A stretch of 64,000 bases of DNA from Prostheceraeus crozeri (taxonomy: Eukaryota; Platyhelminthes; Polycladida; Euryleptidae), in assembly GCA_907163375.1 (NCBI GenBank), contig CAJQUW010011532.1:682001-746000 (forward strand). Direction: 5' to 3'. The notes under the pieces are model-generated. The model ran no database searches. It had not been told where the DNA came from and was given only the letters and a program-made list of their open reading frames with translations. A program made the position numbers and the translations under genes. This document shows, one piece after another, positions 37,501 to 52,500 of this stretch (the first letter of the stretch is position 1; every line of letters starts with the position of its first letter).

Positions 37501-40500
37501 ATTTGAAACAGTCAGCAAGACTCAACATTCTTGTGTAGGTTTCTAATGGAATTCCTATTCAACTTACTGACGCATTCATCTCCTTTCTTGCGGTAGCCAT
37601 CATTGCATTTGCACAGGTAGGAGCCTTCAGTATTGACGCATTCTGAATTCTTGGGACATTGATATTTCTTATCCTTGCATTCATGAACATCGACACATTT
37701 TCCTTTGGCATCTTTTTTGTATCCGGCATGACATTCGCATTTGTATGATCCGACAGTATTTTTGCAGGTAGCATGATCATCTTGACAGATATCTGGATCA
37801 ACTTTGCATTCATTGATATCTAAAAGACAACTTCTCCTTTAAAATATGACAGACAACATTCGATCCTGTCTTAATACTGTTTTAGGGGATAAAAAGGCGC
37901 TAAGAGAGCATGGCCAGCATTTTATAATTTGAAATGAACGAACGTTGAATCAATGAAAGTTATATTTGTGCTAATTGAAGAAGAGATTGCATACACGTAT
38001 ATTTTCTATTTTTACACATCAAAAATCGTTTTCTAAAAGAAGCACATGGTAGCCCAGGTGCTAGAGGAAACTTCGCTTACGATGCTAAGACAAGATTAGA
38101 TGATGAGCGAAAGATTTTATTAAAATTAGTGAAAATTCTACTTCATCGGAAACGGGCACCTTTTACACTTTTTTGTTGCGAGCCTTTAATGACATACCTT
38201 CGCACTCTTTGCCGCTGCCTTTGTATCCTTTGTTGCATTTGCAGGTGTAGCTGCCGGGGGTATTTTTGCATGTTGCGTCTTCGTCACAGATATCGGTCTT
38301 CTTACATTCGTCAATGTCTGGAAAAGACAAGTAAAGAAAAAAATAGGAAAATTAAGTTTGATTAAATTTGTTTAAATAAAATTAAATTAAATAAGTTTAA
38401 GTTAAATTAAATCTGAAGTTCCATTTATGAAATAAATAATAGTAATTAAAGCAAATATATGAATTAGAAACGTCATTTTTGAAGATGGATATTTTATATA
38501 AATTTGGTCAACGAAGAGCAGAATGAATAAAGAAGGAGTTGAGTTGATATCCGAAGTGACCTGGTCTGCAGACAATATGTGGGATATCATAAAACAGCTA
38601 TACGAGTACAAGCCTCTACTTCATTCTTTGAAGATTACTGAATTGAGTAAAATGGAAGACTTTAGAAACAGGTAGTACTGCACGAAACATACATCAGAGA
38701 ATTGCCGGTAATCGGTCTAGAGATCTTTTTAGTCAATACCCTTTGAAAATCACCTAGATCTGCTACTTGAGCATGCGTCTGGTCAAAAATATGTGGCATC
38801 AAATGATAAATACACGTTATCTCAGCTATTATCAACTGCATAATGTTTATCTAGACGCGATGTTTAGCCAGGAAAAGCAAACTAGGAGAACATGTTGCGC
38901 CATTTATCAATGCCTTTATTCATTTCATATTTAGCATGCTAGTTTATGCCTTTTCGAACTGTGATAATTGCACGATGAAACGCAGGATCTATGTACCCAT
39001 GTACGTCTGTAAGATATTGCCGAAATTGCTCGAGTGTTATGTTCAAGTGCAACTATTCCAATCATCGCGTCTGTATTTAATAAGCTCTACTTGAAAAACA
39101 ACCAAACTCACCTGTGCATGACTTGGTTCCCTCGCCTACGTATCCATCTTTACAATAGCAGCCGCGAACACCGCCTTCCACTTTGCATTCAGCATTGTCG
39201 ACGCATTTCATTGGAGTGCTTTCCTTCTTGTTTGTATCCTTACACTTAACTGTTGCACTGCAGTCATCTCGCACCCATGTGGAATAAAGCTGAAAGGATA
39301 AGATAGGTGTTGAAGAAACATGAATAATCGAATTTTTGCTGATTACTTAAGCAATCTATTTGCCATAAAAATACATTCTTTATGCAACATAACACCTATG
39401 TATGCTATTTTACACTGACTGTATGAGTGCCACGTTACACCATAAATACATTTCACGACTTGAGTCATCGTTTAAGCGCAATTAAAAGGACAAACTCCTT
39501 CTAAGCTGGACTTCCATGAAATATAATTTGACAATATTATTAAACTAATGTTTTGGGAAAGCCAAGTAAAAACATAAGCTATTATTAACAAGTAATAATA
39601 ACAGTTAATAGCAACCTATATTTTTATTTGCGATCATCGTGCTTGGATTTCCAAAACAGCAATTGAAAATTGTGTCGAGCTAGGACATACTCGTATTCAC
39701 TAATTTGACAATAGTTGAATTGAATGTAATGAACAATTGAATTTTATGCACCAAGAAGAAAAATGGCAAGTGATTCTGCAGCCCACTGCATTATTGTTGG
39801 TGAAACAATGCGAGATGACTGTGGTATTAAAGGTTGTGCTCTAGAAGACCAAAAATGCGCCGCATATGTGAATCATTCTCTTATTCTTAATACAATGAAG
39901 ATCAAGCGACGGCTAAACGTTTATGTATGTACTTTATCAATTGTAAATATTTGCTTGTTTCGCCAATAACAATCGCTCGGTTGTAGAATCGATTACTTAT
40001 ATAATTTGAGTGAAATGAATGAATGAAGTTTCTTAGTCACTACTCCGCCCATTAGACTTTTTTAAGGGAACTTAGTACAGGATATAGGAAAAGTATTTCA
40101 AATTGTGATATAAGCATGAAAATTTAACACAGAGCAGTTTTTGATATGTAGAATCGATCTAGAAATGGACCCTAATCTGAAATGCTATACAAACCCGTTT
40201 TTCAATGCCATGAAAACCTGCACATTCTCCAAAGATCTCATGTCATGGTGTGACATCAAATCTTCACATTTTGGATACGCAACAAGAAATTCTGGTAAGT
40301 TTGTTCTCATGCTACTGACAAAATTGAAAGAATCATGACGTCATTAAATTGAACATGTGTAATTAATTAGAATTTAGAATACATTTTTTAGCTCGGATAC
40401 CTTTCCTGCCGACTTCTAATGACACTTTCAGGGCTTCACCCCTAGATCGCACTAAAAAACCACTCTAACAGAGACCGCTGGAGGTGACCCAATTTGAAAT

Positions 40501-43500
40501 CATTCTGTACATTTTCAAAAAGTATGCAAATCTAAAATTACAAAAATCAAAATTAGAGTTTTCAATTTTGTACACTATAGTTTTACTATTCATTGGTTGC
40601 TTCAATTTGTGACATATTAAGAATTCACAGTATAAACAGTTCCTTATAATCCAAAACATGACTGGATTCATGAACAGCATCTCAGATTTCTTTCACTTTT
40701 TGGTTAACACTTACATTAAACTGGTTTAAACTTGATAAAGATGACAATTACCTTATGGTAGAAGCCGTTCATATCCTTACATCCACAGTGTTCGGGGAGA
40801 ATGCATTTCTCTCCGCTGCGAACGTAACCATCCTTGCACACACAACCTTCAGTCGTAGTCAATTGGCAGGGTTTGAAGTTGTTGAGGTTGTAACAGTTCT
40901 TTTCACAACTTGGAGTAGAGAATTTGTATTCCATATTTTCGCCGCATTTCAATGCTATAATGAAAACGCTGAATTATAGGCATTCATGTAACATCAAATT
41001 CTTATGTGTTTTAATGAAATGTCACTTATGAGTACTTCTTCAATCACATTCATGAATGCACTTCAAAATACAACTTACGACATCCAAAATGAGCTCTCCA
41101 ATCTTCACGATAGCCTTTGTCGGCGCAATCAGCAGCCATAGCAGCTAGCAATCGACAAACAGCTTTTTTCATTTCTTCAGGATCCTTGATGTAAGCGCAA
41201 ACATCGTAGACACATGCTCTGTGAAGAGGAGAAAGGATACGATTGTATGTCGACTCTTCATATTTTAGAAATTGTTGTCACAAGCTCGCATCAAGGTCCA
41301 GAGAAAGGTCGTGTCTATGAATGATGTTTTTATTTATCAAAACAATAATAAGAAGCTGACTGAAAATAGGATTTGGAAGCAATCAAATTTTAGGCGGACA
41401 GTCGGTGACAGTCAACTATTTTCTGCTTCTGGAATTTTTTATGCACAATCGGATTCACGTGCAAAAAGTTCAATAAATGAACGCCAGATTAGAAACTCAA
41501 AAAGAGAGATTAGGATGTAAATAGCTATCAAATAAATGCATAGAAAATCTAGATATGCTTGTGACAACACGGTCGTAAGAACCACAATGAATAGAATTAT
41601 ACTTACTGGTAGTATCCCATATAATCAGCTCCCTTGTTGAGCATACATTTTCGGAATGGCGTTGTTGTATCTTTGAATTTACCGCAATATTCATTGCTTG
41701 TAATTGTCTTCATTTGATCAGCTGTGCACACCGGCCAGAAGTCATTATCATCATCGCATCTGAAATTGATTTTCATGCGAATCAGGAAGGAGAATCTTGA
41801 AAATGAATGGTTGAAATTTCTTAAGAATTAAGTAGAATAAACTTACTTTGTACCATGTGGGGGTTTCTCGTGATCAGTTTCTCGGTAACTGTTTCCGATG
41901 CGAGCATATCGATCAGGCTTCTGGCCGACGAACAATCCGCTTCTTGTTGTATAGTCGTCAAGTTTGTTACCATTGCAATTTCCGCAAATACCAGTAAGAC
42001 GTCCACCGTATGATCCTCGACTAGCTTTCACAAATGCTGTAGCCCTTCCATCAAATCCAACGACAACACCACATCTTCGTGAGAAAGCCATAACGTAAGA
42101 ACCAGCAACAACCACGTCAACATCAGTTGAGCCACCACATCTTGTGATGGGCAAAGTACGTTTTACTCCATTCACGTGCACCTCCTGTCGAATAAGGTCA
42201 TTTCATCATTCTAACATATAAAAAGACAATTCTGTAAATTAAGTACTAAAAGCCAGATTATCAATTAATTGTATTCCCATAACAGACTTCTCAAAATCAA
42301 CGTATAGTCAGTTAAAGATATTCATTATCTTTAACTTTCAAAGATGCTTAGTGCAAATAAGGTACTTTTTATTCTCCTTATCTAGCATTACTTGATTGAG
42401 GTTCCATTGATTAGTTATTTGTAAGTAGACACGAGGCACTTAATAATAGTACTACGGAACTAAATTCGCTACAAAAGCCCGGCCGAAAGACACAATGCTT
42501 CGATGAAAATACGTAAAGTGCATCGGCATCTGCATACTCTATGGGCATCTGTTCAACTGCAAGGTGAAAATGTGAATATCTCCATCAAAATATTGCGAGT
42601 TTGACAGTTTGCATTTTTTTAGTTTGACAGCTTCCATATTGACAGTTTGCATTTATTAATTCTTTGCCACTGTTCCAAATCTAAGGATTTTCTGGACCAG
42701 CTATGGCAGTGAACATGGAATACCCCATAGCAGTGAAGTTCTGTTTTGAAAATGTCGTTAGTTGCAGATTAGATTATCTAACATCGAAAAAACGAAATAT
42801 TTCGGGATTCGTGGAACCTTGACGAGGATTTATTCAGCAGAATCGAAGAATGAGGTAAGAACTTACGTGTTTTTGACCAAGTCGAATCTTTTGACCGTTA
42901 ATGTGTAGTTCGATATATCTTGTCCATGAGACATCCAAGTATCGTTTGTAATTCTTAAGCGTCTTCAGGATATCGTGGTTCTTAACGATCACTTTGAATG
43001 AACATTCTCTGGAAGCTCCAACGCTCTTTGTCAATAGGTAAGCGCATTGACCTTGGAAATGAATCCATATTCCGTCATACGTGTGATAATGAGGATCTCC
43101 AGAGGCAACACAAAGACATGGCTCTGTTGAGACGAAAAAGGTGAATTTTTGGAAATAAATACAGAACAGTATGAAACTGAAATCACATTAGCTCGTACTA
43201 AGATGAATAGCATAATATGAACTAACAATTTACAGCTGAAGGCTTTTCCATAGTTTCCATTTCCTTCTTTCAAACCTTTTGACATATCATTTCAAGGGCT
43301 TTTACGGCCTCCTATACAGGCTTCTTCTACTTAGTTTAAATTTGTCATAATTTGAACTTATACATATTGAAACTAAAATTAAGCACATGTTTGACTATGT
43401 GAGTGTATCTCTGTTGGAAATTATGATATTTTCCTGCTAATATGACAATTAGAAAGCAACTGCTTTTAACTTTCACGCATGTTACAGCATTTATTAGACT

Positions 43501-46500
43501 TTCTTAACTTCTTTGATGAATGGTTCTAAGTCCGTGATCTTCAATACGAAATTACTACGGATCTGTGGATCAGCGATAATGAAGCCAAAGTGGGTCTTTC
43601 TTTAAAGCAATACGCAATTTAGAACACTGAAGACACTGACAGGATAAATTTGCAGGCCTATGATGAATACTACTGAAAAGAATTAGTATGTAATACAAAC
43701 TATTTTCTTTGAAATAGCAATCTGTCCCTCATGGCAATAAAATCGTGATTTACAAGGCGATCGGAACAAACACTTTACAAAATATAATTAGGAGTACGGA
43801 GAGCATCTTTATCTAGGACGTGAATATGAGGCGATATTTCAGATGGGGGTCGACTTTAGAAGATATAGAAATCCTCACTTTTGCAAGAGATGCCATCTCC
43901 CATATATCCTGGTTTACATCGGCATCCGAATCGGCCGTATCCGAGATGAACACATCGAGCATTGACATGGCAAGTTTTGGCGCACAGATTTCCAGGTCGT
44001 CGTCGACAAACGAAAGCAAACTTTTCTTTGGGTGAGAAAAGCCGCCATTTTCGTCCTTGTGCGTATGTGCCAGAACCGTAGGCTTGACCATAGCCGTAAG
44101 CGGCAGCGTCACGATCATGACTGTTGCTTGGCTGTCCAGGAGCCCAGAATTTGAAACTTCCATATTGAGTGTTGTCAGTGAATTTGAAAACTCCTTCACG
44201 TTTCATGTCGTTCAAACCAAACCAGAACGGACCACGAATATGTCGCCTGAAAAATCAAAAGTTTGGTAATGAATGCCTTTCCTGTCAACGGTTTGTGATT
44301 GCGGTAGCGAACATCAGTCTTACGTCAGAGCAATCTCGACCCAGGGATGGTAAAAACCGTCCTGATTAAAACAATGAAAATGGGGAAACTGGTCAGAATT
44401 ACTAATTGTGATTTTATGACTAGAATGAGCTTTAGCAAATATACGAGCATAACTATATACAGTATATTTGTGAAACATGCGCAATCTCAAGATTTAGGCT
44501 ATTAGATGTAGAAATACAATCTGCGGATTTTTCTCGTATCTTAACTTAATGAAAAAGTTTTGAAATTCACATTTACTTGATCTACTCTTTATGAAACTCA
44601 GTTTATAAATATAACATATTCAGGTAGGTATAAAGCATCTAGCAATTGAAGAGAAATTCGATCATCTTTCATCAATGCTTCAGTAGTAAAACAACTACCT
44701 TAGCCTCTTTCTTATGTAACACCAAAAATCGCATTTAAGACATTATATTGTTTATTTACCCATTTCTTTTTGTCCATAACTAATTCAAGCCTGATTAACT
44801 TAATTCTTACAAAACGTTTATTCTAAAATTGTTCGGTATATTCGACTGTTGACAACAGAGAGTGATTATCTTCATCAATAAAACTGTGATCATGTGCCTT
44901 GTGCATTATTCACGTAAAGCTGATAAAATCTAGTGTATTTACAATGAATTCTTGACGAAAGCAGGGTTTAAGCTACTGTAGGATGTGATGTCTCAGTTCG
45001 ATGATACTACAGACAGAATAGTGGTATGGACCCGTGTCATGTGAATATACGTATATTGGTTAACAATGAATATTAATGGCAATACAAGTTTCCCACGCAC
45101 CCTAATATTTCCATTATTTCCTATAAAATCGCCGACCCTGTTCTTGATGAATGACATTTGAGAGTATACATTAATCGTAAGTGCTGCTTCTTCAAACTGC
45201 CAAACTGATACTTCGTGATTCCTTTAAAATGATTGGGTGACTATTGAATTTGGTCAATAATTTTAATAACCACATGATTAATTCTTCTGTCATCTTGATG
45301 GACTCGATATGAATACAGTGAAAAATAGGAAAGTAGATGGAATTACTTTCTAATTGAAATAAAATTTTTCAATAATCGTGACTTTTTGTCTATTGAACAA
45401 CCAACGAGATAACTTCAACTTTAGGTATTTATAGGAGACTTATACAAAACTTATGGATCTCGATTTGATCATTTAAAAGCATGAAACCGCATTATCACCG
45501 AGATAAAGAATTTTTGGCCTATCTACTGGCTTTTGCGACTTTAATAAGGCAACAGCTTAAAACTCAAGCACATTATTAGCAGACGATGTGCAGTTTCATA
45601 AGTCACTGAGGGCTATATTGACAGATGCAACTGAGAATGACCATGTCTGGATCATTTCTTGCGCAAACTGCCACTAACCAGGGTTCCAAAATAGCTTATT
45701 CCTTGCTTTTTTGTTTTTATTGCCTTTTAATGCTCTAAATTCTGCATCACAGAAACTAATATGCCAAATCAACGAGGCACATTTGTTTTCATAGGAGTAA
45801 GCATCTCTTCAGTCGGTCAACACGTATCAAATTACATTCTGTCTGTTTCCCTTTTGTTGTCATGCTGACGTTTCCTCTTGAAAGTTTTCTAAAAATTTAA
45901 GGAATGTTTAGTTGCAACCCGCGCCCGCATCTGTTCCTAAATAAAGAAAAGCCACCGTTATCCTGCTCCTACTGTATTGCCTAAAACTTCTACAGGTGTA
46001 TCCGGCGTTCAGGGTGTCCACCCTATCAGAGAAAAAAATTCACGTACAATTCACGTACATAACAAAAAATTCACGTACCACTATTTCAGGCCTACTTGCC
46101 CGGCAAGCGACAGTTGGTTGAGTCAAAATCATTCAAAAACACTACCCGCAGCAACTGCTCGAAGAAATTCAGTAATGAGATCTTTACAGTAGAAAGATAG
46201 TTCTTCAGAACTATCTTGTATACACACTGCACACATAAATCTGCAACTGACAACAAGCTGGAACAACACAGTCTCACCATTTTTCACCACGCATGCATTT
46301 CTATCTGTAAGTAATACAACACGTCATAGAATGAACGTTTGAGTCAACCGACTCAATTGTTTGCTGACCTTGGCCAAGCATTGACAATTTTGCGTAGCCA
46401 CATATGCATGTACATCTATATATGGGCCTTATAGAGACAAAAAGCCCTAGTATATGACTGCACAATACACATGTATACATCTATTTCAAAAAGCATAAAA

Positions 46501-49500
46501 CAATTCAGGACACAAAGATGTCAAGACGCTCCTTAGCAGAATTTCACAAATTTTCATTGTCTGAACCCAGACCCGTTGTTAGTAGCGGCTATCTTATATG
46601 AACATATCTACATGTTTATGACTTTCTTTCTTGTAACATACTTTTTTGTAGAACCAAGTCAGAGTTGGTGCAACAACGGAAGAAAAAAAATCTAGCACAT
46701 GTAACAGGAATCAGTGGATATCAAGTAGGAGTAAATAGCAGTAAATACCACTATCTGCGCAACTGAGCTGAAATTCACGTACACCTTCGCATTTTCCCAA
46801 AATTCACGTACAATTCACGTATATACGTGAATTTCACGTACAGTGGACACCCTGGGCGTTATTACCTTGCACTGACGTAGGATGTCCATCTCGATCGCTG
46901 TGGATGTCAGCTGTCTCTGTCATCAAATAATTGGGAAACTGGGCCATCATACTTGGACTATTCAAGTCGATGATTTCAATAATTGCACCGGTTTGTTGCA
47001 GACTGAAGCACGATTACAACTCTACTACCGATGATTGATTAAAAAGCAGGAATGACAGGATGCCTTTTCAGCTACGGCTACCTACTGAAATCCGACCCGA
47101 TTCGATCTTCTACTAACATAACAAGTTTCGTCTTGTTGTTCATTGTTATTTATGCTCGTATGAGTTTAGGAGTTAGGACTGATGAAAATTAATACCAAAA
47201 GAGAAGTTTTATTTGAATTTCATGTGCCGAAAGTACAGTACAGCTTACATTAAGTGCTATGTAGTAACAGTTGATACTAAGATTACGGAACTTCAACCAT
47301 TAGTTTCTATAATTGAAAGTTAGATCAAGTGTCTTAAGAAACCACTGCAATGAAGAAATCTCAAAAAAATAAAAAATGTTTTCTAAATAGAAATGAATAT
47401 TTTACAACAGCTTTAAAGCATTGTTTCGAAACAAGCAATCTTTTTTTAAACCCTACCACTAACTGCGGAATCATCACTCAGCAAATTATTTCTTTGACAC
47501 ATTTTGGTGCCACTTACGTCACCTCCAAGAGCTTCTTATTCTCTGCTTCGTTGAACACACTGGCGAGATAACCACCCCGGTAGTAACAATATTGATGAGC
47601 GTGTTGGTAGACGAGCTTGTGGTTGTAAACTCGAAGACAATAATCGTCATGTTTATGCCATCCGTCAGGACACTCTGAAATCAATTTCAAATCAATAAAA
47701 TTCAATCAAATCGTTTGATGAAAACGGTTAAGTACATTTGTGGACAAAGGAGCAAAACAGAAGTTGAAATGTCTTTTCATGTGAAACCGCTTTCTATTGC
47801 CATTAGAATTATCTTTTAAACAAAGATTGGAAAAGTATCTGTTTGTGTAACTCGACATATCTCGGTAACTAATGTTCCAATGTCGATGTCATAGTCGATA
47901 TGAGCCGCACTGTAAACTGTAAACAGTAAACATCCGTTAAAATTAACAGATAAAAAATATCACTGTTTAACACATATTAGCGGATTTTAACTGTTAAGTC
48001 AACAATCAAAAAATTATGACGTCATTATTTTTAACAGATATTAACGAATATTTTCTGAGGCTTTTCTGTTAAGTTTGACGTTTATTTTCGCTGTTTTTAA
48101 CGGTGCACAGTTTGCAGTGTTGGGCACCTAAAACTCGAGCCATATAGCCATGTGCTCTATTATGACAGAGCAATAGAGTTCCAGCAAAGATTTTCATTGC
48201 GTCAAAAAGGACACAATGATTGGAATTCGACTGCCATTTAGTTTATCCAAAAACGTTCGCATTCTGATAGATGAGTGTGGTAGATGCAAACGTTGCAAGC
48301 AAAGAAGATATGAGTAATAATCAACGTACTTTTATATTTCAAATTGCACATGCGACATGTCTGCTTGCACAACAATTCCATTTTCCTTGGGAAAAAGTAG
48401 CAGAAATGCTTCGAATCGTATACTTTACAAGTTGCCGAGCCGACTGCGTCATAACAGGTTGATGATGGTTTAGTGCAACAATATCCACAGGTGTGTCGGC
48501 ATTTCACTTTGATCGTTAAGTCATTGCATTTTCCCTGGGATTTGTGAGACAAGCACGTGGCAGTGCTATACTCATCTGCACATTCTGAAATCAACGAAAA
48601 TAGCATTATGAAAAATGTTTTTTGAACAAAAATATCCTATACATTGTACAATAGTGGCTACTCTTTAAATGAACTGAACTGGCAAACATAAAATTCATCA
48701 TCTTTGAAGCGACAAGCCTGTTTGAATTTAGAAATTAAAATAAGTAACACTATTTACGCTCAGAAACACATTGCGCGAGCACATTTTTTCTCTGTGGCCG
48801 GGTTTTGTTGATGGCGTTCTTATTCTTTATGCCGAGTATTTATCAAAAATGAAGCGTGCACCTCTCATACGCCTGCGGTTTGACACGATCAAGGTTTGAA
48901 TTTATATCTACTGGACGTAAAGCAAACACTTTAAAGCCACAGGCCACTGAGCCAGGTAATTCATATAACCAACTTTTTAATGATTATCGGAGATTGTAAA
49001 AGTACAGGTCTTTCCATTCTTATATTTACTAATAAAAGCCACTAAATGACGCCAGTAAGTAGATAAAGGGAGTGTTAACAATATGATGTTGTTTTTCCTC
49101 ATGTTAGGGTTCTATGTACCATATATAATCGCTAGGTCTGTACTTGATTAAAGCAACTTCGTTATTTCTTTACTAGCAAATGACGGAGAATAAAGCAGAA
49201 ATAACGCTGCTATTTATTAGAGATTGTGCTTTACGTTTTTCATTGAACAGATTTCGCTAAAAATCGCGGTTAATAAATCCAGTCGTGCATTGTAGTCAAT
49301 TAGAAATAGTTTTTTAAAGCAGAAATGGGCGGATTTATATCTTCTAATTGTAGTAAACTAGTTTAAATGAAGTCATTTCACTTTGGTCGAAGATAATTTT
49401 GATCAGCTGTGTCTACTACATGACAATAATGTCGCAGCAAATTACCTACCAAGTTTGACAAATAATGTGATATCTTACACCAATATTTTACATAATACTC

Positions 49501-52500
49501 GTATATACTGATTTACGGTATGTTTTAAAAAATTTAGTCAAAAAAATGCTCCAGAGAAACGGTTGACAGTTTTTGATATGGTACCCATAGACAACTTTCG
49601 CGCAACAAATTTTAAAATTTTCTATCGAGCCGTTTTTCAAAAAATTAAAAATTAAAAATGGCGCCCATTGACAGCAATAAAATCTATAAATTCTCTGAAA
49701 TAGGTGTCTTTTCTCGTCAATTTTGTTATACAAGCGCAACGTCTGAACATTTCCCAACCTATAGTATGCCATCATGTTTGATTCAACCTAAATCTAAATG
49801 AATCTAGTACAGGGTGGTCAAAAAATCGCGACAAATCAAGCAAAAAGCAAATATGTCAAAATCTACACTGAAAAATTCCGGTAACCTTTAGGATTTCTTG
49901 AAGTTATGCACAGAACACAATTATAGTTGATCTTACTGCAATATTGGCTCACCATTAGATGTTATATGATGACAGTAATTATTTTATGTCTATTTGATAA
50001 GTAGTATTCGTCAGTAGTACCAGAGCAAACATGAAAAAATCATTTCATCATTTATTACACTTAATTGAACATTCCTCTTCAGTATGCTGTGAAATACGTA
50101 ATAGAATAGAAAACGCTTCTTTTTAAATGGATGAAAATCAATACAGGATAATTCCATAAGCTTTATACCTAAAAGCAATACGTGTATTTGCGTGCATCAT
50201 TATTAGGCCTATACTGTACATGTACGTAGAAGTGTGAAGTACATGAGGAAAATAAAAAGCAATTCTATATATTGTACAGTCACTATTTTTATGTATTCAG
50301 AAAACATACAGTGAGCATTTAAAGATGTTGAGCGTTGTATGTCTGCACAGCTGTCAAGAGATTATCATTGTACTTGTAGTAAGACCTGTTCCCTTTGAAT
50401 CTCGACCATGTCTTAAGAAAATCGGCATGCACGGATTCACATGGTTGCTCGCTACAACTTGCTAGCCCTTCATTGCGAGACTCACAAATGTTTGAAATAT
50501 GGTAGAATACCGCATGAATCTTTGGAGTGACTTTCACTCCCAAAGCAAAATATCTGTCCTTGAAATGATGGATGCATTTTCTATAGTCATCGAGCAGATC
50601 ATGGCCGTAACATGACCTCACGACATGCTTCATGGCATCGAGGCAATCCACATATTTCAATGCAGACAAAGGACAAATTGATCGTAATACATCAGTTCTT
50701 TGCAGCAGTTTGTGGCACGAGTTTCCATTATAGGAACCGCCATGCAAAGCTTCCTTTTCTACGTAACATCGCTTTGACCATTCAATAGCTGTCTCGGGAT
50801 ATTCTTTTTCAAGATGTTTGTAAATGGTGTTTACTGGACCCAGGAGTAGGTGCAGTTCCGCAGGAGGCAAAATGTCTTATCACTTTCTCTTCAGGGTCTC
50901 CACAACCTCTCGGAATGGGTAAGTGTATGACGTTTCCGTAATGTTTGTCATCGTCGGGTTTCCCTCCTGCCTCGAACCATCTCCAAAACTTATCAATGAT
51001 GTTTTGGATAGTGCGAAGCGTCCCTCTGGCGTACAAGTTGTCTTTGCTGACGTCACACCATGTACATGGGTGAGAGCTGCTGTGGGACAAATTTCACTCA
51101 GACAAAGGGAACAAACCTTGATTGACTTCGGGACTTTAACTGATAAAGCATCATTCGAGTTTCGCGGACGACCACAAGACTTCCTTCGCTTTGGAATTAT
51201 GCTCCTTCTCGCAATATCGCAAACTGTGCATTGACAAACAGAAGATGAGCGGGTGATTGGAGTAACTGCTCTTAGCTGTAAATAATCAAAAACTTCAATT
51301 GTTTTGTCAAAATTTCCATAGGAATAATCCTTCAGAACAAGCCCACATGTGCCACACAAAGATGTTGGAAGCCTCTCATCATCGATGTTATATCCACTGA
51401 CAACAAATTTTTCTATCGATTCCAGCTGTTCTCTATTGATCGGTCGCATTTCTTTAGATTTTTCGAAGCACAATAAGCACACAATCGCACGTGACTCTTC
51501 ATGAGTTCTTGGACCTGATTTCTTACTCAACGCCATTATCACGTTGATGAATAGATTCGTAGAAGCACAAGTTCACAGGGAAACAAAGGAAGACAATTGC
51601 AAACAGACGCACGTCGATTCGGCACTTGCAACGTTGCAATGTCGCACGTTACTTGTGAATAATTGAACTCCTCGCACTGATAGTTGACAAATTAGAATTT
51701 ACTCTGTCATAGATATCTCATCATCGATGCTTACCATAAAAAGCAAGTCAAGATCGCATGTGAAGAATTGAGACTTCTTGCTGAATTGAATTTGAATTTG
51801 TCCTGTCATAGATATCTCGTTATTGATGCTGTTTACCATTAGAGTGAATTATCGTATGTGAAGAAATTGAGAATTTTGAATAAATTGAATACATAAAAAT
51901 AGTGACTGTATATAGAATTGCTTTTTATTTTCCTCATGTACTTCACACTTCTACGTACATGTACAGTATAGGCCTAATAATGATGCACGCAAATACACGT
52001 ATTGCTTTTAGGTATAAAGCTTATGGAATTATCCTGTATTGATTTTCATCCATTTAAAAAGAAGCGTTTTCTATTCTATTACGTATTTCACAGCATACTG
52101 AAGAGGAATGTTCAATTAAGTGTAATAAATGATGAAATGATTTTTTCATGTTTGCTCTGGTACTACTGACGAATACTACTTATCAAATAGACATAAACTA
52201 ATTACTGTCATCATATAACATCTAATGGTGAGCCAATATTGCAGTAAGATCAACTATAATTGTGTTCTGTGCATAACTTCAAGAAATCCTAAAGGTTACC
52301 GGAATTTTTCAGTGTAGATTTTGACATATTTGCTTTTTGCTTGATTTGTCGCGATTTTTTGACCACCCTGTACTAGATTCATTTAGATTTAGGTTGAATC
52401 AAACATGATGGCATACTATAGTTTGAGAAATGTTCAGACGTTGCGCTTGTATAACAAAATTGACGAGAAAAGACACCTATTTCAGAGAATTTATAGATTT

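Noticed and set aside
48330-48584. Toxin gene because of ShKT domains
   Set aside because: The two domains are spliced into a 1,705-residue secreted mosaic protein. ShKT modules are common in non-toxic matrix proteins and no stand-alone toxin precursor is seen.
49488-49775. 95- and 103-codon mirrored frames in the two arms at 49,488-49,775 and 52,405-52,716
   Set aside because: They are the same inverted-repeat sequence of the RAG1-like element read from each arm. No protein family is recognised and they are simply open by chance.
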